Source: Amaricoccus macauensis
GTDB lineage: Bacteria; Pseudomonadota; Alphaproteobacteria; Rhodobacterales; Rhodobacteraceae
DNA length: 64,000 nucleotides
Assembly: GCF_014201905.1 (NCBI RefSeq)
Contig: NZ_JACHFM010000002.1
Location: 496,001 to 560,000 of the forward strand
Direction of reading: 5' to 3'
Part shown: positions 17,023 to 27,484 of the stretch, piece after piece
Layout: each line of letters begins with the position of its first letter
Numbering within the stretch: the first letter of the stretch is position 1
Notes under the pieces: model-generated
Told to the model about the DNA's origin: nothing
Database searches by the model: none
Seen by the model: the letters and a program-made list of their open reading frames with translations, nothing else
Made by a program: the position numbers and the translations under genes

Positions 17023-17839
17023 GGCCGTCCTCGATGTAGGCGGTTCCCATGTAGGCTTCGCGTACCTGCGGGTTGCGGCTGACGGTGGCGTAGTCGCCTT
17101 CGGCGATGATCTCGCCGCGTTGCAGGACGACGATCTCGTCGCAGAGGTCGGCGACGACCTTGAGGTTGTGCTCGACCATGAGCAGGGCCCGGTCTTCCGC
17201 CACCCGCGCGATCAGCTGCGCCACATGGCCCACGTCCTCGTGCCCCATGCCGGCCATCGGCTCGTCGAGCAGCAGGACGCGGGGATCGAGCGCGAGCGTG
17301 GTGGCGATCTCGAGCACCCGCTTGCGTCCGTAGGACAGATCGGCCGCCAGATGCCCGGCGTGTTCGGTGAGCCCGACGTCGGCGAGAAGCTCGTCGGCGC
17401 GGGCGTCGAGTCGCTCCAGCGAGCCGAGGCCGAGCCAGAACTGGTGCCCGAGGCCCTGTGGCCGCTGCAGCGCCACCCGGACGTTCTCGCGCACCGTCAG
17501 GTGCGGAAAGACCGCCGAGATCTGGAACGACCGCACCAGCCCGAGCCGCGCCACGCGCGCGGGGTCGAGCCGGGTGATGTCCTGACCCATGAAGGCGATG
17601 GTGCCGGCCGTGGGCTTCAGGAACTTCGTCAGCAGGTTGAAGACCGTCGACTTGCCCGCACCGTTCGGACCGATCAGTGCCTTGATCTGGCCGTCGTGGA
17701 GGTCAAGGCTCACGTCCTTGACCGCCACGAAGCCGGCGAACTCCTTCCGCAGGCCCCGCGCTGAAAGCACCGGCTCGCCGGCCTTCGCGCGACGCTGGCG
17801 CAGGGGCGTCACGTCGGACACCGCCATCCCTCCCGTCAC
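17015..17839 (-). CDS. livG: ABC transporter ATP-binding protein LivG
   Basis: Second ATPase, 274 residues. Walker A GPNGAGKST, signature LSYGRKRVLEIATTL, Walker B VLLLDEPMAGMGHED and the switch histidine in LMVEHNLKVV. The C-terminal GDYATVSRNPQVREAYMG is the LivG tail. The GTG at 17839 overlaps the binding-protein stop (GTGA); ATG 17827 is an alternative, but GGAGGG abuts it directly. It precedes livF in the operon. Confidence 0.92.
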   Translation of the reverse strand: MTGGMAVSDVTPLRQRRAKAGEPVLSARGLRKEFAGFVAVKDVSLDLHDGQIKALIGPNGAGKSTVFNLLTKFLKPTAGTIAFMGQDITRLDPARVARLGLVRSFQISAVFPHLTVRENVRVALQRPQGLGHQFWLGLGSLERLDARADELLADVGLTEHAGHLAADLSYGRKRVLEIATTLALDPRVLLLDEPMAGMGHEDVGHVAQLIARVAEDRALLMVEHNLKVVADLCDEIVVLQRGEIIAEGDYATVSRNPQVREAYMGTAYIEDGHG

Positions 17840-19056
17840 TGCGTGACGAGGGGGCAGCCGCTCTTTGCCGGGTCGATGAAGGCTTCCTGCGCCGGGATGG
17901 TGGCCAGCACGTTGTAATAGTCCCAGTCGCCCTTGCTGTCCTCGGGCTTCTTCACTTCCATCAGGTACATGTCGTGGAACATGCGGCCATTCGGCCCGAC
18001 GGTGCCCTTGCCGGCAAAGACGTCCTCGACCGGCATCTCGTGCAGCTTCTTCGCCACGGCCTCGGTCTCGTCGGTGCCCGCGGCCTCGATCGCCTTCAGG
18101 TACTGCAGGACGGCGGAGTAGGTGCCGGCGTGGATCATGTTCGGCATGTTGCCGGTGCGCTCCATGAAGCGCTTGCCAAACTCACGCGATGCATCGTCGC
18201 GGTCCCAGTAGAAGCCTTCGGTGAGCGAGAGCCCCTGTGCCGCGTCGAGGCCGAGGCCGTGCACGTCCGCAAGGGTGAAGAGCAGCGCCGCCAGACGCTG
18301 GCCGCCGGCGACGATGCCGAATTCGGCTGCGCCCTTGATCGCGTTCGAGGTGTCGAGCCCGGCATTCGCGAGGCCGACCACCTTCGACCCGGAAGCCTGG
18401 GCCTGCAGCAGGAACGAGGAGAAGTCCGTGGTCGAGAGCGGCACCCGGACCGAGCCGAGCACCTGACCGCCCTCCTGCTTGACGAAGGTCGAGGTCTGCT
18501 CTTCCAGCGAATAGCCGAAGGCATAGTCCGCGGTGATGAAGAACCAGCTGTCACCGCCCGCCTTCACCAGCGCGCCGCCCGTGCCGACCGCCTGGCTGTG
18601 GGTGTCATAGGCCCAGTGGAAGCCGTAGGGCGAGCAGGCCTTGCCGGTGAGATCGGTGGTCGCGGCGCCGGTAACGATGTCGATCTTCTTCTTTTCCTGG
18701 CTGAGACCCTGCACCGCGAGCGCCACCGACGAGGTGGTGAGCTCCATGATGGAGTCGACCTGCTCGGTATCGTACCACTCGCGCGCGATGTTCGAGGCGA
18801 TGTCGGGCTTGTTCTGGTGGTCGGCGGAGACGATCTCGATCGGCGCATCGAGCACCTTGCCGCCGAAATCCTCGGCGGCCATCTTCGCCGCCTCGACCGA
18901 CGACTTGCCGCCGAAGTCGGCGTAGACGCCGGATTGATCGTTCAGGATGCCGATCTTGACCTTGCCGTCCGATACACCCTGCGCAGCGGCAGGCAGGACG
19001 ACCGCGGGCAGGACAGCAGTGGCCGCAAGCGCGGCGGCGAGCCAGGGGGTACGCAT
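17836..19056 (-). CDS. Periplasmic substrate-binding protein of the Liv-type ABC importer
   Basis: Captures the solute for the four downstream transport genes. About 406 residues, type I periplasmic fold (Peripla_BP_6). Signal peptide ends AAAQ before GVSDGKVKIGILNDQSGVYADFGG. ATG 19056 lies nine bases after GGGAG; the TTG at 19062 is too close to it. Alphaproteobacteria keep many paralogues with different ligands, and the sequence reaching me does not identify the ligand. First gene of the operon; a short imperfect hairpin (CCCGGT / ACCGGG) lies in its leader near 19080-19097. Confidence 0.9.
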   Translation of the reverse strand: MRTPWLAAALAATAVLPAVVLPAAAQGVSDGKVKIGILNDQSGVYADFGGKSSVEAAKMAAEDFGGKVLDAPIEIVSADHQNKPDIASNIAREWYDTEQVDSIMELTTSSVALAVQGLSQEKKKIDIVTGAATTDLTGKACSPYGFHWAYDTHSQAVGTGGALVKAGGDSWFFITADYAFGYSLEEQTSTFVKQEGGQVLGSVRVPLSTTDFSSFLLQAQASGSKVVGLANAGLDTSNAIKGAAEFGIVAGGQRLAALLFTLADVHGLGLDAAQGLSLTEGFYWDRDDASREFGKRFMERTGNMPNMIHAGTYSAVLQYLKAIEAAGTDETEAVAKKLHEMPVEDVFAGKGTVGPNGRMFHDMYLMEVKKPEDSKGDWDYYNVLATIPAQEAFIDPAKSGCPLVTQ

Positions 19057-19187
19057 CTGCAAAGTCTCCCGTTGGGACCCCGGTCGTTACCGGGTTTCAA
19101 TTTGGTCTGGAGCGTAAGGGCTCGACCGTCCGCGTCAACGAAAAATCCGGGCCCGGTGAGAAACGGCCCCCGGCCGGGCCGGTCTCC

Positions 19188-19213
19188 GGAACTGGCCCCG
19201 GTCGCAGGGCGTT
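19188..19213 (+). promoter_or_regulatory. EcfG-type promoter in front of the ECF sigma gene
   Basis: GGAAC at 19188-19192 and CGTT at 19210-19213, separated by 17 bases, exactly fit the published alphaproteobacterial general-stress consensus GGAAC-N16/17-CGTT. The -10 element lies 39 bases upstream of the sigma gene's start codon, a sensible distance, suggesting autoregulation. Confidence 0.7.
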
Positions 19214-19252
19214 TGCCGAGACGCCAGGGTTCGAGAGGAAAGAAGCCTCCCC

Positions 19253-19783
19253 GTGACCATCAGAAGCGAAAAAGAGCATCGCGCAGAGACAAGCGCCGGA
19301 TGCATCAAGGCCGGAGAGGTGGTGGAACTCATCCCCGCCCTCCGTGCCTTCGCCCGGACATTTTGCCGCAGCCGGTCGGATGCGGATGATCTGGTGCAGG
19401 AGACGCTGGCCAAGGCGATTGCCAACCTGCATCGCTTCGAGCCCGGAACGAACCTGAAATCGTGGCTCTTCACCATCATGCGCAACACCTTCCTCTCCGG
19501 TGTCGCGAAGTCCCGGCGCGAGATGACGGGGATCGAGGTCCGCGAGGCGGGCTCGGGCCCCCACGCGCCGCAGGAGTGGAGTGCGCAGGTCCACGAGGTG
19601 CGCGCCGCGATCTCCCGCCTGCCGCAGGCCCAGCGCGAGGTGCTGGTCCTCGTGGGAATGCTCGGGGTTTCCTATGGGGAGGCTGCACGGATCTGCGACT
19701 GTGCCGTCGGGACGGTCAAGAGCCGCCTCAGCCGGGCGCGCGTGGCGCTTCTGGTGGAGCTCGGCGAGGAAACCCAGTCTTGA
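19253..19783 (+). CDS. ECF sigma factor, EcfG-like
   Basis: RNA polymerase sigma factor of 176 residues with region 2 (about 28-95: FARTFCRSRSDADDLVQETL, then FEPGTNLKSWLFTIMRNTF) and region 4 (about 115-170: LPQAQREVLVLVGMLGVSYG, then AVGTVKSRLSRARVAL). The FEPGTNLKSWLFTIMRNTF stretch is typical of the EcfG (ECF15) general-stress sigmas of alphaproteobacteria. The start is taken as GTG 19253, after AGAGGAAAGAA. An EcfG-type promoter precedes it, supporting the class. The anti-sigma NepR and response regulator PhyR, which usually adjoin ecfG, are not in the neighbourhood, so it may be a secondary paralogue. Confidence 0.82.
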   Translation: MTIRSEKEHRAETSAGCIKAGEVVELIPALRAFARTFCRSRSDADDLVQETLAKAIANLHRFEPGTNLKSWLFTIMRNTFLSGVAKSRREMTGIEVREAGSGPHAPQEWSAQVHEVRAAISRLPQAQREVLVLVGMLGVSYGEAARICDCAVGTVKSRLSRARVALLVELGEETQS

Positions 19784-19912
19784 AGCGAACTCTCAGGTCA
19801 GTGCGGGATGTCGCTGTAACAAGAGGATTAACCCTGCCGGCCGGAGGGCGACCGCCGGCGGCCCACAGGGGCGGGCGCCTGCCGGCATCGGGGCCGGTCA
19901 GACCCGCCGCGA

Positions 19913-21559
<1,647 letters not shown>

Positions 21560-21735
21560 TGAGAGCTGCTCCCGTGCCTTGGTGCCTGCCGCGAGTGGAT
21601 GCGAAACCTGACGGTCCACGGGACTCAATCAGTACGGGAATGCCGCAGCGACGGCAAGCAGTTCTCGCAATATCCTGTGGAATGTCCGGGTGCGACAACC
21701 AGTGGTTGTCGCGAGGGACGATAATCCGTCTGGCG

Positions 21736-22260
21736 CTACTGTGCCGGCGGCGGCGTTGCCGGGCCGTCGCTGGCGGGCGGGGTCGCCGGAGCCGTCGCGG
21801 CAGGGGGCGTCACCGGCACCGCGGGGGCCTGCGGCGCCGCTGGCGCCGATGCGTCAGGGGCGGGCGCTGCCGGCGCCGTGGATGCCGGTGCATCGGGAGC
21901 CGGCGGCATGGCCGGGCCCGCGTCAGCGCCGGGGAGCTTCGGCAGCAGATCATTGCCGAGGTCGGGGACGGCCGGCGCGCCGGCTGCCGGGACCGGGGCA
22001 TCGACCCCGTCGATCACCGAGCCGCTGCGGCTGTCGCGGGCGGCGATGACCGTGAGCGCGATGCTCGTCACCACGAAGGCCGCGCCGAGCATCCAGGTGA
22101 GCTTCGAGAGCGCCGTCGCGGCGCCACGGCTCGTCATCACGCCGCCGCCACCGCCGCCGCCGCCCATGCCAAGGGCGCCGCCCTCGGAGCGCTGGAGCAG
22201 CACAACGACGATGAGCGCGAGCGCGAGGATCAGGTGGACGGAAAGGACAACGGCTTGCAT
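21736..22260 (-). CDS. secG: Preprotein translocase subunit SecG with long Pro/Ala tail
   Basis: Small Sec translocon subunit. Two membrane helices (about 3-22 and 53-73) flank the conserved cytoplasmic loop LLQRSEGGALGMGGGGGGGG. The core is normal to about residue 80, but the protein has 174 residues because a low-complexity tail of about 95 residues rich in Ala and Pro follows. The nucleotide sequence of the tail is repetitive. It is probably co-transcribed with pyrG and divergent from the PadR gene. Confidence 0.92.
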   Translation of the reverse strand: MQAVVLSVHLILALALIVVVLLQRSEGGALGMGGGGGGGGVMTSRGAATALSKLTWMLGAAFVVTSIALTVIAARDSRSGSVIDGVDAPVPAAGAPAVPDLGNDLLPKLPGADAGPAMPPAPDAPASTAPAAPAPDASAPAAPQAPAVPVTPPAATAPATPPASDGPATPPPAQ

Positions 22261-22356
22261 GGGGGCTCGGGCCTGAAACTCTGGATCGCGCGGGGATCTA
22301 GCCCCTGCGGCGGGGGATGTCGAGGGCCGATGCTAAGGACATCCCGATGTATCTTG

Positions 22357-22376
22357 AATGTCGATATAACGACATT
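22357..22376. promoter_or_regulatory. PadR-type operator
   Basis: Perfect inverted repeat AATGTCG-N6-CGACATT, which contains the ATGT-N10-ACAT core expected of PadR-family sites. It ends 13 bases before the start codon of the PadR fusion gene, so it probably mediates autorepression, and it sits in the shared region with secG. A second, shorter dyad (ACATC-CC-GATGT) lies just upstream. Confidence 0.65.
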
Positions 22377-22389
22377 CATATTGCTGGCC

Positions 22390-23271
22390 ATGAGACATTC
22401 ATTCAGACATGGCGGGAGAGACCGCCACTTCGCCGCATCCGGCCACCGGCGGGAGGCCGGACCGGGGCAAGGGCCGGAAGGCCGCAGGCGCGGGCGCCGG
22501 CCATTCGACTACGGCGACCTGCGGCTGATCGTGCTCGGCATGATCGCCGAGACCCCGCGCCACGGCTACGAGATCATGAAGGCGATCGAAGCGCGCATGG
22601 GCGGCGGCTACAGCCCGAGCCCGGGCGTGATCTACCCGACGCTCTCCTGGCTCGAAGACATGGGCTACGCCGCGTCCGAAGCGACCGGGGGCCGGCGGAG
22701 CTATCGCCTGACGCCCGAGGGCGAGGCGTTCCTCGTGGCGAACCGCGAGGCGGCCGAAGCGCTCGACGCGCGCATGGGCGCGCCGCGCCATCGGCACGGC
22801 ACACACCGGCACGAGCGGCCGGAGCCTGTCGTGGAGGCCATGGTTGCCCTCCGGCAGGCCCTCCGCGCCCGCTTTGCCCACGGGCCGGTCGATCCGGCCG
22901 AGGCCGAAGGCATCGCGGCGGCGATCCGCGCCGCCGCGCAACAGGTGGAGAAGACGATGACCGACACGACGCAAACGGCGAGCTACGCGGTGCAGAGCGT
23001 GGCGACGGTGGAAACGCCGAAGGCCGCGGGCTACGCCGCACAGCTCTGCAAGCACTTCGGCCACAAGACCGAGGCGCGCTTCGAGGACGGCCGGGGCGAG
23101 GTGGTGTTCCCGTTCGGACGCCTCTCGCTCGAAGTCGATGGCGACCGCCTGACGCTGACGGCCCGGGCGGCGGATGCCGAGACGCTCCCCCGCGTCGAGG
23201 AGGTGACGACGAGCCACCTCCAGCGCTTCGCCTTCCGCGAGGAGCTGTCCCTCGACTGGACCCGCGGCTGA
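22390..23271 (+). CDS. PadR-family transcriptional regulator fused to a DUF2218 domain
   Basis: About 293 residues. Residues 38-110 form a PadR winged helix: FDYGDLRLIVLGMIAETPRH, SPSPGVIYPTLSWLEDMGY, GGRRSYRLTPEG. A His/Arg-rich leader precedes it and a helical dimerisation region follows to about 185. From residue 190 a DUF2218 domain runs to the end (AAQLCKHFGHKTEARF, VVFPFGRLSLEVDGDRL, HLQRFAFREELSLDW). DUF2218 proteins are usually free-standing, often near PadR genes. Here the frame is continuous, but an internal ATG at 22957 lies six bases after GTGGAG, so a separate DUF2218 product may also be made. ATG 22390 lacks a strong ribosome site. Confidence 0.82.
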   Translation: MRHSFRHGGRDRHFAASGHRREAGPGQGPEGRRRGRRPFDYGDLRLIVLGMIAETPRHGYEIMKAIEARMGGGYSPSPGVIYPTLSWLEDMGYAASEATGGRRSYRLTPEGEAFLVANREAAEALDARMGAPRHRHGTHRHERPEPVVEAMVALRQALRARFAHGPVDPAEAEGIAAAIRAAAQQVEKTMTDTTQTASYAVQSVATVETPKAAGYAAQLCKHFGHKTEARFEDGRGEVVFPFGRLSLEVDGDRLTLTARAADAETLPRVEEVTTSHLQRFAFREELSLDWTRG

Positions 23272-23284
23272 CCGGAAGACTCGA

Positions 23285-23303
23285 CCCGGGCGCTCAGCCC
23301 GGG
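23285..23303. terminator. Hairpin across the ade stop codon
   Basis: CCCGGGC and GCCCGGG pair as a 7-base stem around GCTCA, 14 bases after the PadR fusion stop. It spans the stop codon of the convergent adenine deaminase gene. No T tract follows. A terminator role for the rightward transcript is plausible but unproven. Confidence 0.4.
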
Positions 23304-25012
23304 ATGATCTCGAACTTCACCACGTCCACCAGCCCGCGATCGGTGATCTTGAGCGCCGGGATCACCGGCAGCGCGAGGAAGGCGAGCTGGAGGAACGGCT
23401 CCTCCAGCACCACGCCGAGCGAGAGCGCCGCCTGTCGCAGGGCCGCGAGGCGGTCGCGCACCGCCTCGAACGGCTCGAGGCTCATGAGGCCGGCCACGGG
23501 CAACGCGAGCTCCGCGAGGATCTCCCCGTCGCGCGCCACCACAAAGCCCCCCTCGATCTCCGAGAGCCGGTTCGCCGCCAGCGCCATGTCGGCGTAGTCG
23601 GCACCGACCGCGACGATGTTGTGGTGGTCGTGGCAGACCGTCGAGGCGATGGCGCCCGCCTGCATCCCGAAACCGCGCACGAAGCCGGTGGCGATGTTGC
23701 CGTTCTTCCCATGCCGCTCGACCACGGCGATGCGCATCAGGTCGCGGGCCGGGTCCGGGCGCTTGTCGCCGTCGACGATGGCGATCTCCTCGCGCAGGTG
23801 CGCGGTGATGATCTTGCCCTCGACGATGCCGATGACGTCGGTGTCGGTGCGGTTGCCGCCGTTGCGGAAGTCCTGCGGCGTCACCTTCGGCGCGCGCACC
23901 GAGTTGCGCCCGATCGGCGCCAGTGTCTCGCGCGCGGCGAAGGCGTCCGCGTCCGCGACCTTGCCGCCGCAGAGCACCAGCCGGGCGTGGCAGCCCCGCA
24001 GGCTGTCGATCGCCACGATGTCCGCGCGCAGCCCCGGCGCGATCAGCCCCCGATCGGTGAGCCCGAACGCGCTCGCCGCCGAGAGCGAGGCGGCGCGATA
24101 GGCCGCGAGCGGCGCCGTGCCAAGCGCGATCAGCCGGCGGATCATGTAGTCGAGATGCCCGTGCTCGGCGATGTCGAGCGGATTGCGGTCGTCGGTGCAG
24201 AGACAGAGATAGGCGCTCGTCGCCTCGGTCAGGACCGGCTGCAGCGCGTCGAGATCCTTCGAGACCGACCCCTCGCGGATCAGCACCCGCATGCCATTGC
24301 GGAGCTTCTCGAGCGCCTCCGCCGCCGTCGTCGCCTCGTGCTCGGTGCGGATGCCTGCGGCGATGTAGGCGTTGAGGTCGCGCCCCGAGAGCTGCGGGCA
24401 GTGGCCGTCCACGTGGCCGCCGGCAAAGAGCCGCAGCTTCGCCATCGCGCCGGGATCGCGGTGGATGACGCCGGGATAGTTCATGAATTCGGCCAGCCCG
24501 ATCCCCGAGGGATGGCCCATGAGCGGCGCCAGATCCGCCGCCTCGATGCGGGCGCCCGCGGTCTCCATGTCCGTCGAGGGCACGCAGGACGAGAGCTGGA
24601 CGCGCAGGTCCATGACGAGCTGCGCCGATGCCTCCTGAAACCAGCGGATGCCGTCGACGCCGATGACGTTGGCAATCTCGTGGGGATCGCAGATCGCCGT
24701 GGTGATGCCGCGCGGCGTCACGCAGCGGTCGAACTCGTGCGGCGTGACGAGGCTGCTCTCCACGTGGAGATGCGTGTCGATGAACCCCGGCACCAGAATG
24801 AGGCCGCTGACGTCGATCACCCGGCTGCCCTCGTAGTCCGCGCCGATCCCGGCGATGCGCTCGCCCGTGATCGCCACGTCGCCCTCGATCATCGCGCCTG
24901 TCACCAGATCGAAGACATGGCCGCCGCGCAGCACGAGATCGGCCGGCTCGTCGCCCCGCGCCTGGGCGATGCGGCGTTCCAGATTGTCGGCGGCGAGGTC
25001 GGGGGTGGGCAT
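23294..25012 (-). CDS. ade: Adenine deaminase
   Basis: Converts adenine to hypoxanthine and ammonia in purine salvage. About 572 residues, the size of the bacterial Ade/YicP amidohydrolase. The metal-binding motif is [14 protein letters not shown]; further family segments are [39 protein letters not shown] and, near the C-terminus, [17 protein letters not shown] 25012 ([15 protein letters not shown]) is the likely start; an upstream in-frame start at 25081 would add a low-complexity leader. It is a single gene, with the MCE operon's last gene 90 bases away on the same strand. Confidence 0.93.
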   Translation of the reverse strand: MPTPDLAADNLERRIAQARGDEPADLVLRGGHVFDLVTGAMIEGDVAITGERIAGIGADYEGSRVIDVSGLILVPGFIDTHLHVESSLVTPHEFDRCVTPRGITTAICDPHEIANVIGVDGIRWFQEASAQLVMDLRVQLSSCVPSTDMETAGARIEAADLAPLMGHPSGIGLAEFMNYPGVIHRDPGAMAKLRLFAGGHVDGHCPQLSGRDLNAYIAAGIRTEHEATTAAEALEKLRNGMRVLIREGSVSKDLDALQPVLTEATSAYLCLCTDDRNPLDIAEHGHLDYMIRRLIALGTAPLAAYRAASLSAASAFGLTDRGLIAPGLRADIVAIDSLRGCHARLVLCGGKVADADAFAARETLAPIGRNSVRAPKVTPQDFRNGGNRTDTDVIGIVEGKIITAHLREEIAIVDGDKRPDPARDLMRIAVVERHGKNGNIATGFVRGFGMQAGAIASTVCHDHHNIVAVGADYADMALAANRLSEIEGGFVVARDGEILAELALPVAGLMSLEPFEAVRDRLAALRQAALSLGVVLEEPFLQLAFLALPVIPALKITDRGLVDVVKFEIIPG

Positions 25013-25102
25013 GGTTCGGGTCTCCGGCTGGGGCGCGGGAGCTTCGGCGCGTTGGCCAGGGAGCGCAAGAGCTGACCGCAAGACCCGACGGCAGGCCCTT
25101 TG

Positions 25103-25753
25103 TCACATCCCCGCGCGGCCGGTCATCGTCGCACTCGCCCACGGGATCGCCTCGCGCAGCAGCGCGGCGTTGGCGGCGTCGAAGGCGAGAACGATCGAGC
25201 GCGCGTCCGTCGCGGGCGTCTCGGCGGTCTTCGTGAACCTGTGGCTGGCGACGAGGCGGCCGTCCAGGTCGCGCAGCAGGGTCAGCGTCATCGAGACGAC
25301 GACCCGGGCCGGCGCGCCGTCGCCGGGCAGCGATTCGGCCTGGAACGCGTCGATGTCGGTCAGGAGCGTGTAGTCCGGCAGCGGCCCGACGGTCGACGTG
25401 GTGACGAAGGCAAAGCGGCCGGTGTTCGCCAGCGACCGGGCGAGCACGTTGCGAACATGCACCGGCAGGGCCTCGACCCAGCGGCCGTCACCGATGAGCG
25501 CCACCCGGATCGCCTCGGGCTTGATGACGATCCGGTCGCCGGCGATCGCGGCCGGGGCGGTCGGATCGGCGACGAAGACGATGCGCGAGCCGCTGCGGCC
25601 CGGCGCGGCCGGCGCGGGCAGCGGATTGAGGACATAGGTGTCGAGCGGTGTCGAGGCGCTGCGCAGCGTCGATGCGGCCGCACAGGCCGAGAGCAGGAGC
25701 AGCGCGGCGCAGAGCACCAGCGGCACGATGCGGCGGGGCAGGGTCGGGGACAT
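25103..25753 (-). CDS. ABC-type transport auxiliary lipoprotein (PqiC/DUF330-like)
   Basis: Outer-membrane lipoprotein partner of an MCE transport system, 216 residues. The signal ends in lipobox LLSAC. The mature chain fits the ABC_trans_aux domain: LDTYVLNPLPAPAAP, IVIKPEAIRVALIGDGRWVE, VLARSLANTGRFAFV, then VSMTLTLLRDLDGRLVASHR. ATG 25753 follows AGGAG, which overlaps the end of mlaD. It closes the mlaE-mlaF-mlaD operon and probably links the MlaD tunnel to the outer membrane. Confidence 0.85.
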   Translation of the reverse strand: MSPTLPRRIVPLVLCAALLLLSACAAASTLRSASTPLDTYVLNPLPAPAAPGRSGSRIVFVADPTAPAAIAGDRIVIKPEAIRVALIGDGRWVEALPVHVRNVLARSLANTGRFAFVTTSTVGPLPDYTLLTDIDAFQAESLPGDGAPARVVVSMTLTLLRDLDGRLVASHRFTKTAETPATDARSIVLAFDAANAALLREAIPWASATMTGRAGM

Positions 25754-25755
25754 CG

Positions 25756-27474
25756 CTATCTCCTGTAGGTGGGGGCCGGCGGGCTCAGGATGAACCGCGC
25801 CGGATCACGCTCGAACTGCGCGGCAAGCCGGTCGAGGCGGGCGACGAGCGCCTGCGCCTCCTGCGCGAAGCGCACGAACTGCGGCAGGCCCTGCGCGGTG
25901 AACTGGCCGATCGGCCCGGTATTGGCCTGAACCGCCGCGTCGATCCGCTGCACGGTGGCGTTGGCCTGCGCGACGGCGGCCCGAAGCTCGCCGGTCACCG
26001 CCGGCAGGTCCGCCGACATCGCCTCCAGGGCGTCCGACAGGCGCGCGGCAGAGGTGCGCAGGTCGGCCGCCGCGGGCGATACGTCCTCGGCGATGATGCG
26101 ATCGGCGGTGCCAAAGGCCGAGCGCGCCGCCTGAAGCGTGCCGGTCGCCTCCGTCAGCACCGGCTCCAGCCGGTCGAGTGCCGTGTTCGCGCTTCGGAAC
26201 GCCCCGGTCGCGGTGTCGAGGGTGGTCCCGGCGCTTGTCACCAGCGGCGCGAGGGAGCTGGTCACGCCGGTGACATCGCCCGACACCTGCGCCACCGCGG
26301 TGTTTATCGCGGCGATCCCCTGACGCACCTCGCTCACGACGGCTGGCAGGTCGGTCGTGGTGATCGTCTCGACAGACTTCGCCGAGGCCTGCACCGAGGC
26401 CAGCGTCGTGCGCGCGTCGCCGATGAGGGCCGTTCCATCGCCCCGGACGAGACCATCGACGCCGCTGGCGGCGGCGTCGATCGAGGCGAGAGTTTTCGTG
26501 GCACCCGCGAGCGTGGTGTCGAGAGAGGCGATTGTCGTCTTCAGCTCGTCGAGGCGGCTCGTCGCGGAAGTCGCCGTGTCGCCGTAGGCGGTCAGCACCG
26601 CATGCGCCTCGGAGCCGACCTGCTCCATCAGCAATTTCAGCCGGTCCGTGGTCGCCCGGAGATCTGCGACGGCGGCGGTACCGTCCTTCGACAGGATCCC
26701 GTCGGCGACCTTCGCGACACCGCCGATGGCCGCGAGCGTGCCGTCGGCCGTCTGCAGCGTGGTCTTCGCCGCGTCGAGCGTGCCGGTGAGGGATTGCATC
26801 GTGGTGCCGGCCTGTTCGGCGAGCGGCCCGAGATGGTCGGTGAAGCCCGCGATCTCGCCGGTGGCGGTCCTGACCGACCCCGCGATCGACGACACGCCGG
26901 CGATAGCGGTCCCGAGTTCGCCCGAGGCGGTGTCGACATTGGCGAGAATGCTCGCGACCGTGTCCCGGTTTGCCGGGCTGACGATCGCCTGCAGATCCTC
27001 GATGAGCACGCGCGCCTGGGCGATGAGCGCGGGCGCGTCCTCGGCGATCGACTGCACCACCGAGCGCTGACCTTGAATGACCGGCACGCCGCCTTTCGCC
27101 GCGTCGCGCAGGAGCGGCTTCGTCAGATCGCCGCCGGTCAGGGACACCAGCGACACGCCGGTCACCCCCTGCGGCTGGAGCTGCGCCGTGGCGCCTTCGT
27201 GCACGGGCGTGTCCGCGTCCACCTCGACCCGCACCCGCACCAGCCCGCCGCCGGTGACATCGAGGTCGAGCGACATCACCTGACCGACCGACAGCCCGCC
27301 AAACCGCACATCCGACGCGCGGCTGAGGCCGGAGACGTCGTCGAACATGATGTCGTAGTAGGCGTATTGCCGGTCCACCTGGAACTTGGCGAGCCAGACG
27401 AAGAACGCGAGGCCGAGCACGATGCCGACAAGGGCGCAGGCGCCGATCAGCACATAGTTTGCGCGAGTCTCCAT
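25756..27474 (-). CDS. MCE/MlaD-family lipid transport protein
   Basis: Periplasmic lipid-carrying subunit tethered to the inner membrane, about 572 residues. One N-terminal helix (ANYVLIGACALVGIVLGLAF) is followed by a single MCE domain (about 35-115: YDIMFDDVSGLSRASDVRFG, GVTGVSLVSLTGG), then about 450 residues of Thr/Ala-rich helix typical of the long MlaD-like proteins that form needle-like tunnels. ATG 27474 follows GAGGGG; an ATG at 27492 would overlap the ATPase end. Works with the STAS-permease, ATPase and lipoprotein around it to move phospholipid between membranes. Confidence 0.88.
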   Translation of the reverse strand: METRANYVLIGACALVGIVLGLAFFVWLAKFQVDRQYAYYDIMFDDVSGLSRASDVRFGGLSVGQVMSLDLDVTGGGLVRVRVEVDADTPVHEGATAQLQPQGVTGVSLVSLTGGDLTKPLLRDAAKGGVPVIQGQRSVVQSIAEDAPALIAQARVLIEDLQAIVSPANRDTVASILANVDTASGELGTAIAGVSSIAGSVRTATGEIAGFTDHLGPLAEQAGTTMQSLTGTLDAAKTTLQTADGTLAAIGGVAKVADGILSKDGTAAVADLRATTDRLKLLMEQVGSEAHAVLTAYGDTATSATSRLDELKTTIASLDTTLAGATKTLASIDAAASGVDGLVRGDGTALIGDARTTLASVQASAKSVETITTTDLPAVVSEVRQGIAAINTAVAQVSGDVTGVTSSLAPLVTSAGTTLDTATGAFRSANTALDRLEPVLTEATGTLQAARSAFGTADRIIAEDVSPAAADLRTSAARLSDALEAMSADLPAVTGELRAAVAQANATVQRIDAAVQANTGPIGQFTAQGLPQFVRFAQEAQALVARLDRLAAQFERDPARFILSPPAPTYRR

Positions 27475-27484
27475 TCCCGTCCCC

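Noticed and set aside
19078-19098. Leader hairpin of the Liv-type operon as a riboswitch or attenuator
   Set aside because: Only a six-base stem with a four-base loop, no leader peptide, no alternative pairing and no T tract.
23031-25142. 703-codon leftward frame over ade
   Set aside because: Arg/Gly/Ala-rich shadow in a different frame from the complete adenine deaminase.
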